Shown: positions 24,257 to 31,603, numbered from the stretch's first letter. The stretch is 33,135 bases of DNA from Oscillospiraceae bacterium (GCA_015064585.1 SVRY01000028.1:1-33135), one strand, 5' to 3'. Notes: generated by a model not told the origin, from the sequence alone. Translations and numbers: made by a program.

Positions 24257-25030
24257 TTATTTGGCGGACACAGGCATTTCCCGTTCGATTTCGGGAATCT
24301 GACCCAGTACAGGATAATCACAGATCTGCTTCAGCTCTTCTTCGGTACGAATGGTGGTGTCAAATACATACCACAGGAAGAAGATCGCATAACAAAGAAT
24401 CGCGCCGAGAATGCCGCCAAGCAGCGTGGTCTGGAGCACATGCGGATATACGGGCTCGGTATAATTAGACATTTCAGCGCCGCGCACCAAGCTCAGCATG
24501 CCCTTATCATCGCCGTTTGAGCCAAGAGAAATTTTGTTGCCGTTTGTGAAATAGGAAGGAGCCACATCTGCCATCGCCACAGCCATGTCGTAAGCAACCT
24601 GTGCGTCTGTGTGGGTCAAGGTGATCGTAAACACACTGGACTTGGTGGAATAGCTGCTGGTAAGGCTTTCCTGCAGAGTGGTGATATTTTCGGGCGTGGT
24701 TGCAACCTTGATGCTTTCGCCCTTATCGTTCTTGGTAGTCATTTTGGAAAGGACAGCCTTGGCAAGATCGGTATCGCTGTGGAACAGCTCTACGATATCG
24801 GGAACACAGTTGACCGACAGATTCTGTCCGGCACCGCCTGTGGTATCCACCGCCTTTACCTTGAATTTTAAAGTAACAGCATACTCTTTGCTGACAAAAA
24901 ATTCGGTATACAAGCCTACAACGGCACCGCAAAGGATAGCCGCGCAAATCATAAACAAAAAGCAACGTTTAAAAACTTTCCAAAGATCGGATAATCTGAT
25001 ACCGCGGTCTACACTGTTTTCGTTTTCCAT
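24257..25030 (-). CDS. Wzz/YwqC-type polysaccharide chain-length modulator, membrane activator of the kinase
   Basis: This 257-residue protein starts at ATG 25030 behind CAGGAAAAGG. Two transmembrane helices near residues 27-50 and 206-230 flank an extracellular Wzz-type domain. The C-terminal cytoplasmic tail (FDTTIRTEEELKQICDYPVLGQIPE) is the segment that in CapA/YwqC proteins contacts and stimulates the tyrosine kinase. Members set polymer length in capsule or exopolysaccharide synthesis. No glycosyltransferase, polymerase or flippase gene is in the window after the phosphatase, so this may be an uncoupled regulatory module. Confidence 0.92.
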   Translation of the reverse strand: MENENSVDRGIRLSDLWKVFKRCFLFMICAAILCGAVVGLYTEFFVSKEYAVTLKFKVKAVDTTGGAGQNLSVNCVPDIVELFHSDTDLAKAVLSKMTTKNDKGESIKVATTPENITTLQESLTSSYSTKSSVFTITLTHTDAQVAYDMAVAMADVAPSYFTNGNKISLGSNGDDKGMLSLVRGAEMSNYTEPVYPHVLQTTLLGGILGAILCYAIFFLWYVFDTTIRTEEELKQICDYPVLGQIPEIEREMPVSAK

Positions 25031-25079
25031 TTTTTGTACCTTTTCCTGTCTGAATTTGAGCCAATCAACTCAGTTTATC

Positions 25080-25108
25080 ATTATATATGAATATCCTGAT
25101 TTTGTCAA
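25080..25108 (-). promoter_or_regulatory. Proximal promoter of the tyrosine-kinase operon
   Basis: On the minus strand, TTGACA (25103-25108), 17 bp, TATAAT (25080-25085): consensus in both boxes, 50 bp before ATG 25030. Confidence 0.88.
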
Positions 25109-25254
25109 GCGATATATGATAAAAGCCAAAATAATTCACACTTCATTCATATATTTTGTGGAAGAAAATTGAAAAATAAGGCGTTTTTTACTTGATTGAA
25201 AGAATCTTCCCACCTGTCGTTTTTCTCTTTGACAAACATCAATATATATATATG

Positions 25255-25283
25255 ATTGTACCATAAATCAGACAAGAATGCAA
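25255..25283 (-). promoter_or_regulatory. Distal promoter upstream of the tyrosine-kinase operon
   Basis: On the minus strand, TTGCAT (25278-25283), 17 bp, TACAAT (25255-25260). It would give a leader of about 215 nt. Confidence 0.55.
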
Positions 25284-25304
25284 GCCTTGATACAAAAATG
25301 TTTT

Positions 25305-25463
25305 TTATTTATTGTGTTTTTCCCCCGTCAGAAGAAACGTCTCTTCATGCGCACGGTACAGCTCGCAGTTTTCACGGTACTCCCGGCGCTTGCGGTATAA
25401 CAAAAATTCATCCCGCAGGGTCACAACCGTAATAATGCAAATTACTCCAATGGCAATACTCAT
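25305..25463 (-). CDS. Small membrane protein, 52 aa
   Basis: ATG 25463 follows a very strong GGGAGG site at 6-nt spacing. The frame gives 52 residues: one helix (SIAIGVICIITVVTL), then a strongly charged, amphipathic cytoplasmic region rich in Arg and Glu (RKRREYREN, YRAHEETF) that could be a coiled coil. It is divergent from the WYL-domain regulator with only 129 bp between starts, and an inverted repeat lies over its probable -35. Gene order, site strength and codon use argue for a real gene; its function is unknown. Confidence 0.65.
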   Translation of the reverse strand: MSIAIGVICIITVVTLRDEFLLYRKRREYRENCELYRAHEETFLLTGEKHNK

Positions 25464-25497
25464 ACTAACCTCCCAAAAATGTTATTTCCCTTCGCTG

Positions 25498-25538
25498 TCT
25501 ATATCATAGCAAACTTAATGTACAATAAACGGTACATT
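25498..25538. promoter_or_regulatory. Shared operator and divergent promoter between the 52-aa gene and the WYL gene
   Basis: Inverted repeat AATGTAC-N8-GTACATT (25517-25538). On the minus strand TTGTAC (25520-25525), inside the repeat, with TATAGA (25498-25503) at 16-bp spacing forms a promoter for the 52-aa gene. The repeat ends 4 bp before the WYL gene -35. One bound dimer could therefore control both promoters. Confidence 0.55.
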
Positions 25539-25542
25539 ATGC

Positions 25543-25571
25543 TTGACAAAGGAAAGATTCTGTTTTATACT
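25543..25571 (+). promoter_or_regulatory. Sigma-A promoter of the WYL regulator
   Basis: TTGACA (25543-25548), 17 bp, TATACT (25566-25571), 21 bp before the TTG start. Confidence 0.82.
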
Positions 25572-25592
25572 AAAGAAAAGGAGGGGATCGGA

Positions 25593-26588
25593 TTGCCAAA
25601 ACAGCCGGGACAAAAGGCAAGACTGCTAAAAGTCCTTGCCATATTAAAAGAATATACCGACGAAGAACACATTCTCACCGCCGATGAGATCTTAGCGCAC
25701 CTGCTTGCCTACGGTATCGAAGCCGACCGCCGCAGTATCTACGATGACATTGCCGCTCTCATTGCCTACGGCATGGACATTCAAAACCTGCGCGGCAAAA
25801 ACGGAGGCTATCGCCTTCTGTCTGAAAGCTTTCAGCTCTCGGAACTGAAAATGCTGATCGATGCGGTGCAGTCCGCCCGCTTTTTAACCGAAAAGAAAAG
25901 CCGAATACTCATCGAAAAGCTCAAAACCTTGACCTCCCGTTATCATGCACAAAACCTGGAACGCCATGTTTACATACGCGGCAGAGCCAAAAGCGACAAC
26001 GAAAGCGTATTTTACTCTGTGGATATCATTCACGAAGCCATTCGCCGCGGCAAGCGGATCGCTTTTTACTATTTGGACTATCTGCCAAACGGCAACAAAG
26101 TGCGCCGGCACAACGGCAGACGCTATGAAGTCAGTCCGATGGAGCTGATGGTGGACGATGAAAAATATTATCTCATCGCAACCCCGATCGGCAGTGACCG
26201 GCTGCGGCACTATCGGGTGGACAAAATGGAAGCCGCCTTACTTCTGGAGAATGCTCCCGCAATCCTGCCCGAAGGCAGCCGAGAGCTGGACTTGGCGCGC
26301 TATTCGCTGTCTGCCTTCGGTATGTTTGGCGGCGAAGATCAGACCGTGCGCCTGCGGGCAAAAAATCACATGGCAAGCATTCTCATAGACCGATTCGACC
26401 GCGAGAACTGCCGCCCCATTCCCGACGGAAACGATCATTTTACCGTTGCTGTGCGCGTGGTGATCAGCCCTCAATTTTTCGGCTGGCTGTTTGCCCTTGA
26501 AGGACAGGTCACCATTCTTTCGCCCGAGTCGGCACGAAAACAATACGAAAAAATGTTAAGATCGGCGCTGGATGGCACGCAAATTTGA
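25593..26588 (+). CDS. WYL-domain helix-turn-helix transcriptional regulator
   Basis: This 331-residue regulator starts at TTG 25593, 6 nt after AAGGAGGGG. Upstream starts lie in or before the promoter. Residues 8-75 are a winged HTH (KARLLKVLAILKEYT, DRRSIYDDIAALIAYG). A WYL domain near 145-225 carries the fold's hallmark contacts (RIAFYYLDYLPNG, YEVSPMELMVDDEKYYLIA) and is followed by a WCX-like C-terminal extension. Such regulators bind small nucleotide or ligand signals and are often autoregulated. The operator between it and the divergent 52-aa gene fits that. It ends 98 bp before the oxidoreductase gene, which has a separate promoter. Confidence 0.88.
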   Translation: MPKQPGQKARLLKVLAILKEYTDEEHILTADEILAHLLAYGIEADRRSIYDDIAALIAYGMDIQNLRGKNGGYRLLSESFQLSELKMLIDAVQSARFLTEKKSRILIEKLKTLTSRYHAQNLERHVYIRGRAKSDNESVFYSVDIIHEAIRRGKRIAFYYLDYLPNGNKVRRHNGRRYEVSPMELMVDDEKYYLIATPIGSDRLRHYRVDKMEAALLLENAPAILPEGSRELDLARYSLSAFGMFGGEDQTVRLRAKNHMASILIDRFDRENCRPIPDGNDHFTVAVRVVISPQFFGWLFALEGQVTILSPESARKQYEKMLRSALDGTQI

Positions 26589-26617
26589 TAAATTCATGTC
26601 TTTCTTGCAAAAAAGTA

Positions 26618-26646
26618 TTGCAAAAATCAAAAATATCTTGTATAAT
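26618..26646 (+). promoter_or_regulatory. Sigma-A-type promoter of the Gfo/Idh/MocA gene
   Basis: TTGCAA (26618-26623), 17 bp, TATAAT (26641-26646), 40 bp before ATG 26687. A second TTGCAA lies 13 bp upstream, at 26605-26610. Confidence 0.78.
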
Positions 26647-26686
26647 AACCATGTATCAAACAAATCTACCGATTTTGGAGGTTTTT

Positions 26687-27745
26687 ATGAAAAAGATCAA
26701 TTTAGTTGTGATCGGCTACGGCGGCATGGGCTCCTGGCACACCCGTTTTGCCAAGGAAAGCGACTGCGTCAATCTGGCAGGCGTTTATGACATCAAGGAA
26801 GAACGCAACGAGGCGGCAAGAAAGAACGGTATTTTCGCTTACGACAGCTTTGAGTCGGTGTTGTCTGACCCGAGTGTGGATCTTCTGACCATTGCCACCC
26901 CCAATGATGTACACAAGGAACTGGCAATCAAAGGTATGGAAGCCGGCAAAAACGTGATCTGCGAAAAGCCTGTCACTCTCAGCTGTGCAGATCTTGCCGA
27001 CATGATCGAAGTTTCCCGCCGCACCGGTAAAATCTTCTCGGTGCACCAGAACCGCCGCTTTGACGTGGACTATCTTGCCATGCAGCAGCTCAGCAACAGC
27101 GGTGAGATCGGCGAGATTTTGAATGTAGAATCCAGAATTCACGGCTCCCGCGGCATTCCCAGCGACTGGAGAGGTCAAAAAGAATACGGCGGCGGTATGC
27201 TGTACGACTGGGGAATCCACCTCATCGACCAAATGCTGCTGGTATTCAAAGGCAAAAAGATCGTCTCGATCTACAACACCTTTGACAACATCACAAACAA
27301 GGAAGTGGACGACGGCTTCCGCATGACCATCACCTTTGAAGGCGGCGCCACCGGTTACGTGGAAGTGGGTACCTACAACTTTATCGCCATGCCCCGTTTC
27401 TACATGAGAGCCACCAAGGGCAGTGCCATCATCGAAGACTGGACCAAGAAAACCAAAGTCGTTCGCTGCAAGGCTTGGCATGAAAGCGATGTGGTACCGG
27501 TACAGACGGCAGCAGGGTTGACAAAGACCATGGCTCCCAGAGACGAGATCACCACCGACACCTACGAGCTGGAACGTCCCGCCTCCGATGTACATGATTA
27601 CTATCGCAATATTTGCAAGGCGATTCGCGGCGAAGAGACTCAGCTTGTGACCCACGAACAGATGATGCGTGTTCTGCGCGTTCTGGAACTGGGATTTGAA
27701 AGCGTGGAAAAGAATCAGGTCATTACGCTGGATACTCCCCTGTAA
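26687..27745 (+). CDS. Gfo/Idh/MocA-family NAD(P)-dependent oxidoreductase
   Basis: This 352-residue protein starts at ATG 26687 behind TTGGAGG. The Rossmann nucleotide-binding loop is VVIGYGGMGSWH at residues 6-17. The catalytic EKPVTLS motif with its conserved Lys is near residue 95, and QNRRFDVDY and DWGIHLIDQ lie in the C-terminal alpha/beta domain; the His of the last motif completes the usual active site. Members oxidise or reduce sugars, inositols or amino-sugar derivatives. The exact substrate cannot be read from sequence. It is a single-gene unit with its own promoter and a strong terminator. Confidence 0.92.
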   Translation: MKKINLVVIGYGGMGSWHTRFAKESDCVNLAGVYDIKEERNEAARKNGIFAYDSFESVLSDPSVDLLTIATPNDVHKELAIKGMEAGKNVICEKPVTLSCADLADMIEVSRRTGKIFSVHQNRRFDVDYLAMQQLSNSGEIGEILNVESRIHGSRGIPSDWRGQKEYGGGMLYDWGIHLIDQMLLVFKGKKIVSIYNTFDNITNKEVDDGFRMTITFEGGATGYVEVGTYNFIAMPRFYMRATKGSAIIEDWTKKTKVVRCKAWHESDVVPVQTAAGLTKTMAPRDEITTDTYELERPASDVHDYYRNICKAIRGEETQLVTHEQMMRVLRVLELGFESVEKNQVITLDTPL

Positions 27746-27756
27746 TATAAAAAAAT

Positions 27757-27790
27757 TTGCCCAACTTTCCCTAAAAGTTGGGCAATTTTT
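27757..27790 (+). terminator. Intrinsic terminator after the oxidoreductase gene
   Basis: TTGCCCAACTT (27757-27767), 7-nt loop, AAGTTGGGCAA (27775-27785), TTTTT. Confidence 0.92.
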
Positions 27791-27824
27791 AACGCACAAA
27801 ATATTTCAAAAAACGGATGCTTAT

Positions 27825-28604
27825 ATGAAAATTACCTGTCTTACCGAAAATTATACAAACAATCCCTTACTACGGGCAGAACACGGTCTTTCTTTGTATA
27901 TCGAGACTCATGATAAAAAGATCCTTTTCGACATGGGGCAGACCGATCTGTTTTTACAAAACGCAAATACGCTGGGAGTGGATCTTTCGCAGGTGGATAT
28001 TGCCATCCTCTCGCACGGTCATTACGATCACGGCGGCGGATTTTCGGCATTTCGCAAAGTCAACCAAACAGCTCCGCTGTATGTCAGCCCCTACGCCTTC
28101 GGGTCGTTTTACTCAGATAAATATATCGGACTTCCCGGCGAAATATCCGCCGATTTCCTACTTTGTCCCATCACGCAAAACACTCTTTTGGTAAACGGCA
28201 TCACCCTATATACCGTGAAGGATCTGCCCCTTGACAAAACCGTGGGACAAGGACTGTGGAAAAAGGAAAAGGATACGCTTGTCCCCGACACCTTCTGTCA
28301 TGAAATATATCTTGTGATCGAGGAAAATGGCAAAAGAATACTGTTTAGCGGCTGTTCGCACCGCGGCATTACCCATATTGCCGCCTATTTCCATCCCGAT
28401 GTTCTCATCGGCGGCTTTCATTTCAAAAAGCTTGACATTCAAAAAGATAAGGACTATCTTGTCAAAAGCGCAGAGAGCTTGGCTAAGCAAACTGCGCAGT
28501 ATTACACCTGTCACTGCACGGGGAAAGAACAGTATACCCTGCTGAAAGAAACGCTGGGTGATAAGCTGACCTATCTTTCCTGCGGAGATACCATTATCCT
28601 ATAA
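27825..28604 (+). CDS. MBL-fold metallohydrolase
   Basis: This 259-residue protein starts at ATG 27825 with a weak upstream site (ACGGATG). The metallo-beta-lactamase motif is SHGHYDHGGG near residue 65, with supporting metal ligands in GCSHRG (about 180) and HCTG near the C-terminus. The sequence type LTENYTNN, LSLYIETHDKKILFDMGQ resembles the MJ0301/dihydropterin-like branch often annotated as 7,8-dihydropterin-6-yl-methyl-4-(beta-D-ribofuranosyl)aminobenzene 5'-phosphate synthase. That name is uncertain here. It is cytoplasmic, downstream of a terminator, and converges with the aldo/keto reductase gene; the 124 bp between them hold nothing I recognise. Confidence 0.85.
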   Translation: MKITCLTENYTNNPLLRAEHGLSLYIETHDKKILFDMGQTDLFLQNANTLGVDLSQVDIAILSHGHYDHGGGFSAFRKVNQTAPLYVSPYAFGSFYSDKYIGLPGEISADFLLCPITQNTLLVNGITLYTVKDLPLDKTVGQGLWKKEKDTLVPDTFCHEIYLVIEENGKRILFSGCSHRGITHIAAYFHPDVLIGGFHFKKLDIQKDKDYLVKSAESLAKQTAQYYTCHCTGKEQYTLLKETLGDKLTYLSCGDTIIL

Positions 28605-28728
28605 AGGCAGTTGACCATTTGCCATATACACATCCATATACCTCTTTACGCGGTTGATCCGGGCAAAACAGGGTGTGAAGGCAACGGCGGCATCTCCGAT
28701 AATACGACAATTTCAAGCCCTTTTTTCA

Positions 28729-29721
28729 TCATTCGCCAAAGGAGCTTGCCGCTTTTTTCAGCATTTCGCGAATGGGAAGTCCATAGGGGCAGCGGCTCTC
28801 GCAAACGCCGCAACCGATACAGTCGGATGCCTTTTTAGCCATGGCAGAATAGCGGTCTTTCGCCCAGTTTCCGAGATGATACCGTTCAAGATATCCTTCA
28901 AAAAGGAACACACCCGAAATATTGATCCCCACCGTGCAAGGCGCGCAATAATTACACCGACGGCAGAAGGCAGTTCCCAGGGTATTTCTGATGTTTTGAA
29001 TTTCCACGTAGTCCGCTTCGGTAAGCTCCCCTGCGGCATGGGCATTGATTTCCACCTCTTCGGGGCTGTACATACCGGGAATCACCACCGAAACAGCGGG
29101 ATTTTGCAGAATAAAGCGCATGGCAAGGGAGGCATTTTCAATGGCACCGCCGGCAAGGGGCTTCATGGCAATGAAACCGATGCCCTTTTCGCGGCATTTT
29201 TGAATGAGCGCCTCGCCCTGTGTTTCCACAAGATTGTAGGGGAACATAATCGTTTCCACCTGCGGGATCGAAAGTGCCCTTTCGAATACCGAAAGAAGAT
29301 GGCATGTAAGACCGATGTGCCCGATCTTGCCCGACTTTTTGGCGGCAATAAGCGCCTCCATAGCACCGCCGGGAGCAAGCACCGTTTCAAGGTCCGCCAT
29401 GTTCGGGTTATGGATCTGATACAGATCAATATAGTCGGTTTGCAGATTGGCAAGCGAGCGGTCAATATCCGCTGCCATTGCCTGCGCCGTGCGCGCCATA
29501 CTCTTGGTAGCAAGCACAAACTTGTCCCGTTTTCCCGCAATCGCTCTGCCGATATACGCTTCGCTGACAGTATAGCCTCTTGCAGTGTCAATAAAATTGA
29601 TGCCTTCCCGCAAAAGAGCGTCAAAAAGCGCCGGGATCTTATTTTCTTCAGTTCGCTGAATGGGAATGCCTCCAAAGCCTACCCGCGATATATTAAGTCC
29701 TGTATTCCCCAAAGGATACAC
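28729..29721 (-). CDS. Aldo/keto reductase with two C-terminal [4Fe-4S] clusters
   Basis: This 330-residue protein starts at GTG 29721, 8 nt after GAGAGG. A GTG at 29730 overlaps the site. The AKR barrel has FIDTARGYTVSE (Asp and Tyr of the tetrad), LATKS (Lys) and YQIHN (His). After residue 250 two ferredoxin-type motifs occur: CRRCNYCAPC and CIGCGVCESRCPYG. Such fusions are common in strict anaerobes and are thought to pass electrons between NAD(P)H and Fe-S carriers. Substrate is not predictable. It is a single gene with no clear consensus promoter upstream. Confidence 0.93.
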   Translation of the reverse strand: MYPLGNTGLNISRVGFGGIPIQRTEENKIPALFDALLREGINFIDTARGYTVSEAYIGRAIAGKRDKFVLATKSMARTAQAMAADIDRSLANLQTDYIDLYQIHNPNMADLETVLAPGGAMEALIAAKKSGKIGHIGLTCHLLSVFERALSIPQVETIMFPYNLVETQGEALIQKCREKGIGFIAMKPLAGGAIENASLAMRFILQNPAVSVVIPGMYSPEEVEINAHAAGELTEADYVEIQNIRNTLGTAFCRRCNYCAPCTVGINISGVFLFEGYLERYHLGNWAKDRYSAMAKKASDCIGCGVCESRCPYGLPIREMLKKAASSFGE

Positions 29722-29875
29722 AATAAGCACCTCTCTTTATAAAATATATATTTATTTTATCACCTAAAAGCGTATTTGAAAATAGATAATGTAAAAATTT
29801 TCATTGCAAATATCACCTTGTGCCGTTTTTGAAAAAACGATCCGCATACCAACACACGCAATTTGCCGCGAAATC

Positions 29876-29904
29876 TTGACAAATCAAAAATTTAATGCTA
29901 TAAT
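29876..29904 (+). promoter_or_regulatory. Sigma-A promoter of the 84-aa membrane protein gene
   Basis: TTGACA (29876-29881), 17 bp, TATAAT (29899-29904): full consensus in both boxes, 27 bp before ATG 29932. Confidence 0.88.
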
Positions 29905-29931
29905 ATCTTAGTGCGAAATTGGAGTACAATT

Positions 29932-30186
29932 ATGAAGTGGAATGAAATGACAACAGTAAAAAAGTTAATCCTTGTAACCGGTTGGATCTTCGGATTGGCG
30001 TATATCGTATTTAAAATTCTTTCTCTTTGTGATATTGATATAGTTCATCAAGGAATCAGTTTTGCTTTTTTTGGCGTTTTTTGGTTGAGCAATGGCATAC
30101 TTCAGCAAAACAAAATACCGGCAATTTGTTATTATGTCGTTGCCGCAGCATTCTTCCTTCTTTGCCTGTTATATTTCTTGGTATAA
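29932..30186 (+). CDS. Small membrane protein, 84 aa, three transmembrane helices
   Basis: ATG 29932 follows TTGGAGT; earlier starts extend into the promoter. The protein has a basic start (MKWNEMTTVKK), then helices near residues 13-31, 41-60 and 63-84 with only short loops. There is no signal peptide, enzyme motif or family I recognise. It is a monocistronic gene with a consensus promoter; tRNA-Leu follows after 27 bp, so the transcript may read into the tRNA. Function unknown. Confidence 0.7.
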   Translation: MKWNEMTTVKKLILVTGWIFGLAYIVFKILSLCDIDIVHQGISFAFFGVFWLSNGILQQNKIPAICYYVVAAAFFLLCLLYFLV

Positions 30187-30213
30187 ACAATGCTCCAATA
30201 TACAATTGAATAC

Positions 30214-30298
30214 GCGCCTGTGGTGGAATTGGCAGACACGCTGGATTTAGGTTCCCGTTTCGCGAGAAGTGCAGGTTCAAGTCCTGTCAGGCGCACCA
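30214..30298 (+). tRNA. tRNA-Leu (anticodon TAG)
   Basis: An 85-nt class II tRNA: acceptor GCGCCTG/CAGGCGC, D arm with GGTGGAATTGGCAGAC, anticodon loop TTTAGGT (anticodon TAG, reads CUN), a long variable arm TTTCGCGAGAA, T arm GCAGG-TTCAAGT-CCTGT, discriminator A and encoded CCA (30296-30298). The anticodon stem CTGGA/TCCCG has one T-C mismatch at the position 28-42 pair. Confidence 0.96.
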
Positions 30299-30304
30299 AA
30301 CAGT

Positions 30305-30352
30305 AGAAATCCGAACCCAAAGCCGGTAGGCGAAGGGTTCGGATTTCTTTTT
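30305..30352 (+). terminator. Intrinsic terminator after tRNA-Leu
   Basis: AGAAATCCGAACCC (30305-30318) pairs with GGGTTCGGATTTCT (30335-30348), 14 bp, then TTTT. Confidence 0.92.
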
Positions 30353-30413
30353 GTGTTCGGTGATATGTGATGCTGACTTGCTGTTGTTGGAATCACGCCC
30401 GAGCACCGCCTAA

Positions 30414-30471
30414 GTAAATATCCTTGATAATTGATGCCAAATGAAAACTAATTTTAAGAAAGGATATTTAC
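30414..30471 (+). promoter_or_regulatory. Inverted repeat that would sequester the tnpV ribosome binding site
   Basis: GTAAATATCCTT (30414-30425) and AAGGATATTTAC (30460-30471) form a perfect 12-bp stem with a 34-nt loop. The 3' arm contains the AAGGA site just ahead of ATG 30473, so a folded mRNA would block translation. Confidence 0.7.
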
Positions 30472-30472
30472 G

Positions 30473-30829
30473 ATGAAAAATCAAATTACTTATACCGAAC
30501 ATAACGGACTTTACTACCCCGATCTTGCACTCCCCGAGCAGACAAGTTATCCTCTTGGGAAGTATGCCAATCTGCGACTTGACTTTATAAAAAAGCATCG
30601 TCGCGGAACCTATACCACCCTGCTCACCGAGGGGCGCTTGAATGAATATCTCCACGCCATTGATGTTCAAGCTCACAAATTGCTCGATGACATAATTTCT
30701 CGCCTCGCCCAAGAACGCAGCTTAGACGAAGTTCTGAAGGCTCACAACGCACTCCAATGGACTGCCGAGATGAACAACATCAAAGCAAGCGCCGAAGAGA
30801 TCGTCTTGCAGGAGGTGGTCTATCAATGA
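30473..30829 (+). CDS. tnpV: TnpV-family transposon-encoded protein
   Basis: This 118-residue protein is of normal TnpV length. It has the family pattern ITYTEHNGLYYPDL, LPEQTSYPLGKYANLR, FIKKHRRGTYTTLLTEGRL, EIVLQEVVY. TnpV proteins are carried by clostridial conjugative transposons and related accessory regions; their biochemical role is not known. The start ATG 30473 follows AAAGGA inside a strong hairpin, so translation is probably tightly limited. The gene ends in ATGA, the last three of which are its stop and the first three the start of the next gene. The pair sits just after tRNA-Leu, but no transposase, recombinase or flanking direct repeat is visible here. Confidence 0.88.
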   Translation: MKNQITYTEHNGLYYPDLALPEQTSYPLGKYANLRLDFIKKHRRGTYTTLLTEGRLNEYLHAIDVQAHKLLDDIISRLAQERSLDEVLKAHNALQWTAEMNNIKASAEEIVLQEVVYQ

Positions 30830-31092
30830 GGTCCATCATTCAAGAACTTTGGCACGGAAACATCATTCCGCAAGAGGACAGCCGAACTAACTCCAAAGAA
30901 ATGAAAGAATTGCTCGGCTATATGGCAAGGCATCACGAGGACTTGGAGAAAACCTTCACCGACGAGCAGAAGGAGATCTTCGAAAAGTTTCACGATTGCT
31001 GGGATGAGTACGTAAGCATTGCCGAAGCGGCCATCTTCGAATACGCCTTCAAGCTCGGTATGCAAATTGCTATTGAAACACTAATCGAATAA
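30826..31092 (+). CDS. DUF6809-family protein
   Basis: This 88-residue protein has the DUF6809 pattern: RSIIQELWHGNIIPQEDS, a helical acidic middle (LEKTFTDEQKEIFEKFHDCWDE) and AIFEYAFKLGMQIAIE at the end. Its ATG overlaps the tnpV stop (ATGA, 4 bp), behind GGAGG, so it is translated by coupling from tnpV. The pair recurs in clostridial mobile or accessory DNA. The fold is an all-helical small protein; its function is unknown. Confidence 0.82.
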   Translation: MRSIIQELWHGNIIPQEDSRTNSKEMKELLGYMARHHEDLEKTFTDEQKEIFEKFHDCWDEYVSIAEAAIFEYAFKLGMQIAIETLIE

Positions 31093-31098
31093 CACACG

Positions 31099-31126
31099 GC
31101 GGCGGGGCTTGTCCTCGCCGCTTTTT
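31099..31126 (+). terminator. Intrinsic terminator after the tnpV/DUF6809 pair
   Basis: GCGGCGGGG (31099-31107) pairs with CCTCGCCGC (31113-31121), 5-nt loop, then TTTTT. About 150 bp of A/T-rich sequence without a gene follows. Confidence 0.85.
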
Positions 31127-31276
31127 ATAATTCTGTCGATTTTTATAATAAATTGATTGTTTTGTGTATTGATAAGCTATTTGAAGGATGCTATCATAAA
31201 AGCGTAGATAGTTTATACGATTTTGTTTCTATAATTTCTTTTTTATATGGTTTTGTCCCAATTTTCCCAAAATCCA

Positions 31277-31305
31277 TTGACAAAATCAAAAAATGGTGCT
31301 ATAAT
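31277..31305 (+). promoter_or_regulatory. Sigma-A promoter of the first B12-riboswitch operon
   Basis: TTGACA (31277-31282), 17 bp, TATAAT (31300-31305), consensus in both boxes. Confidence 0.9.
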
Positions 31306-31324
31306 GTTACGGCATAATGATGAG

Positions 31325-31480
31325 TTATGTCGTTAATTGAATATTTGTTCGCAGTTTGGTTCCGCTTCGTGCGGATCAGGGGGAAGTTCGGTGCAAGTCC
31401 GTCGCAACCATCATTACCGTAATTGAATGCACACATTCATAAGTCGGAATACTCACCAAGCGCAAGCGAAGGTATGCGCA
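31325..31480 (+). promoter_or_regulatory. Cobalamin-type riboswitch 1
   Basis: The 5' leader carries the B12 core: a GGTTCCGC/GCGGAT arm, AGGGGGAAG, CGGTGCAAGTCCG, CGCAACC and AAGTCGGAATACTC. These are the conserved elements of the cobalamin riboswitch (RF00174 type). It lies 20 bp downstream of a consensus promoter and is followed by a pair of overlapping hairpins, so it should regulate transcription of the 110-aa/DUF2284 pair. Ligand preference (adenosyl- or methyl/aquo-cobalamin) cannot be told from this. Confidence 0.85.
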
Positions 31481-31505
31481 TTTAGCGCGAACGTTTTTGG
31501 ATATG

Positions 31506-31603
31506 AAAAGCGTAGCCGTTTTCGTCAAGTGGTGGGATACTGTGTCCTTCCATACTGACAAGATAGCTACGCTTTTACTGTTTTTTGGCAGTAAAAGCGT
31601 TTT
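31506..31603 (+). terminator. Expression platform of riboswitch 1: two mutually exclusive hairpins
   Basis: AAAAGCGTAGC (31506-31516) pairs with GCTACGCTTTT (31566-31576), followed shortly by TTTTTT. Its 3' arm shares CTTTT with a second hairpin, CTTTTACTG (31572-31580) / CAGTAAAAG (31589-31597), followed by TTTTT. The two cannot form together. Which one is the ligand-bound form is not clear. Confidence 0.75.

Noticed and set aside
28654-29742. 362-aa open frame on the plus strand opposite the Fe-S aldo/keto reductase
   Set aside because: The minus strand carries a full AKR with two Fe-S motifs; the plus frame has no ribosome binding site or recognisable motif.
30300-31130. Integrated element with tRNA-Leu as attachment site
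   Set aside because: No integrase in the window and no direct repeat of the tRNA 3' end found downstream; only the TnpV pair suggests mobility.
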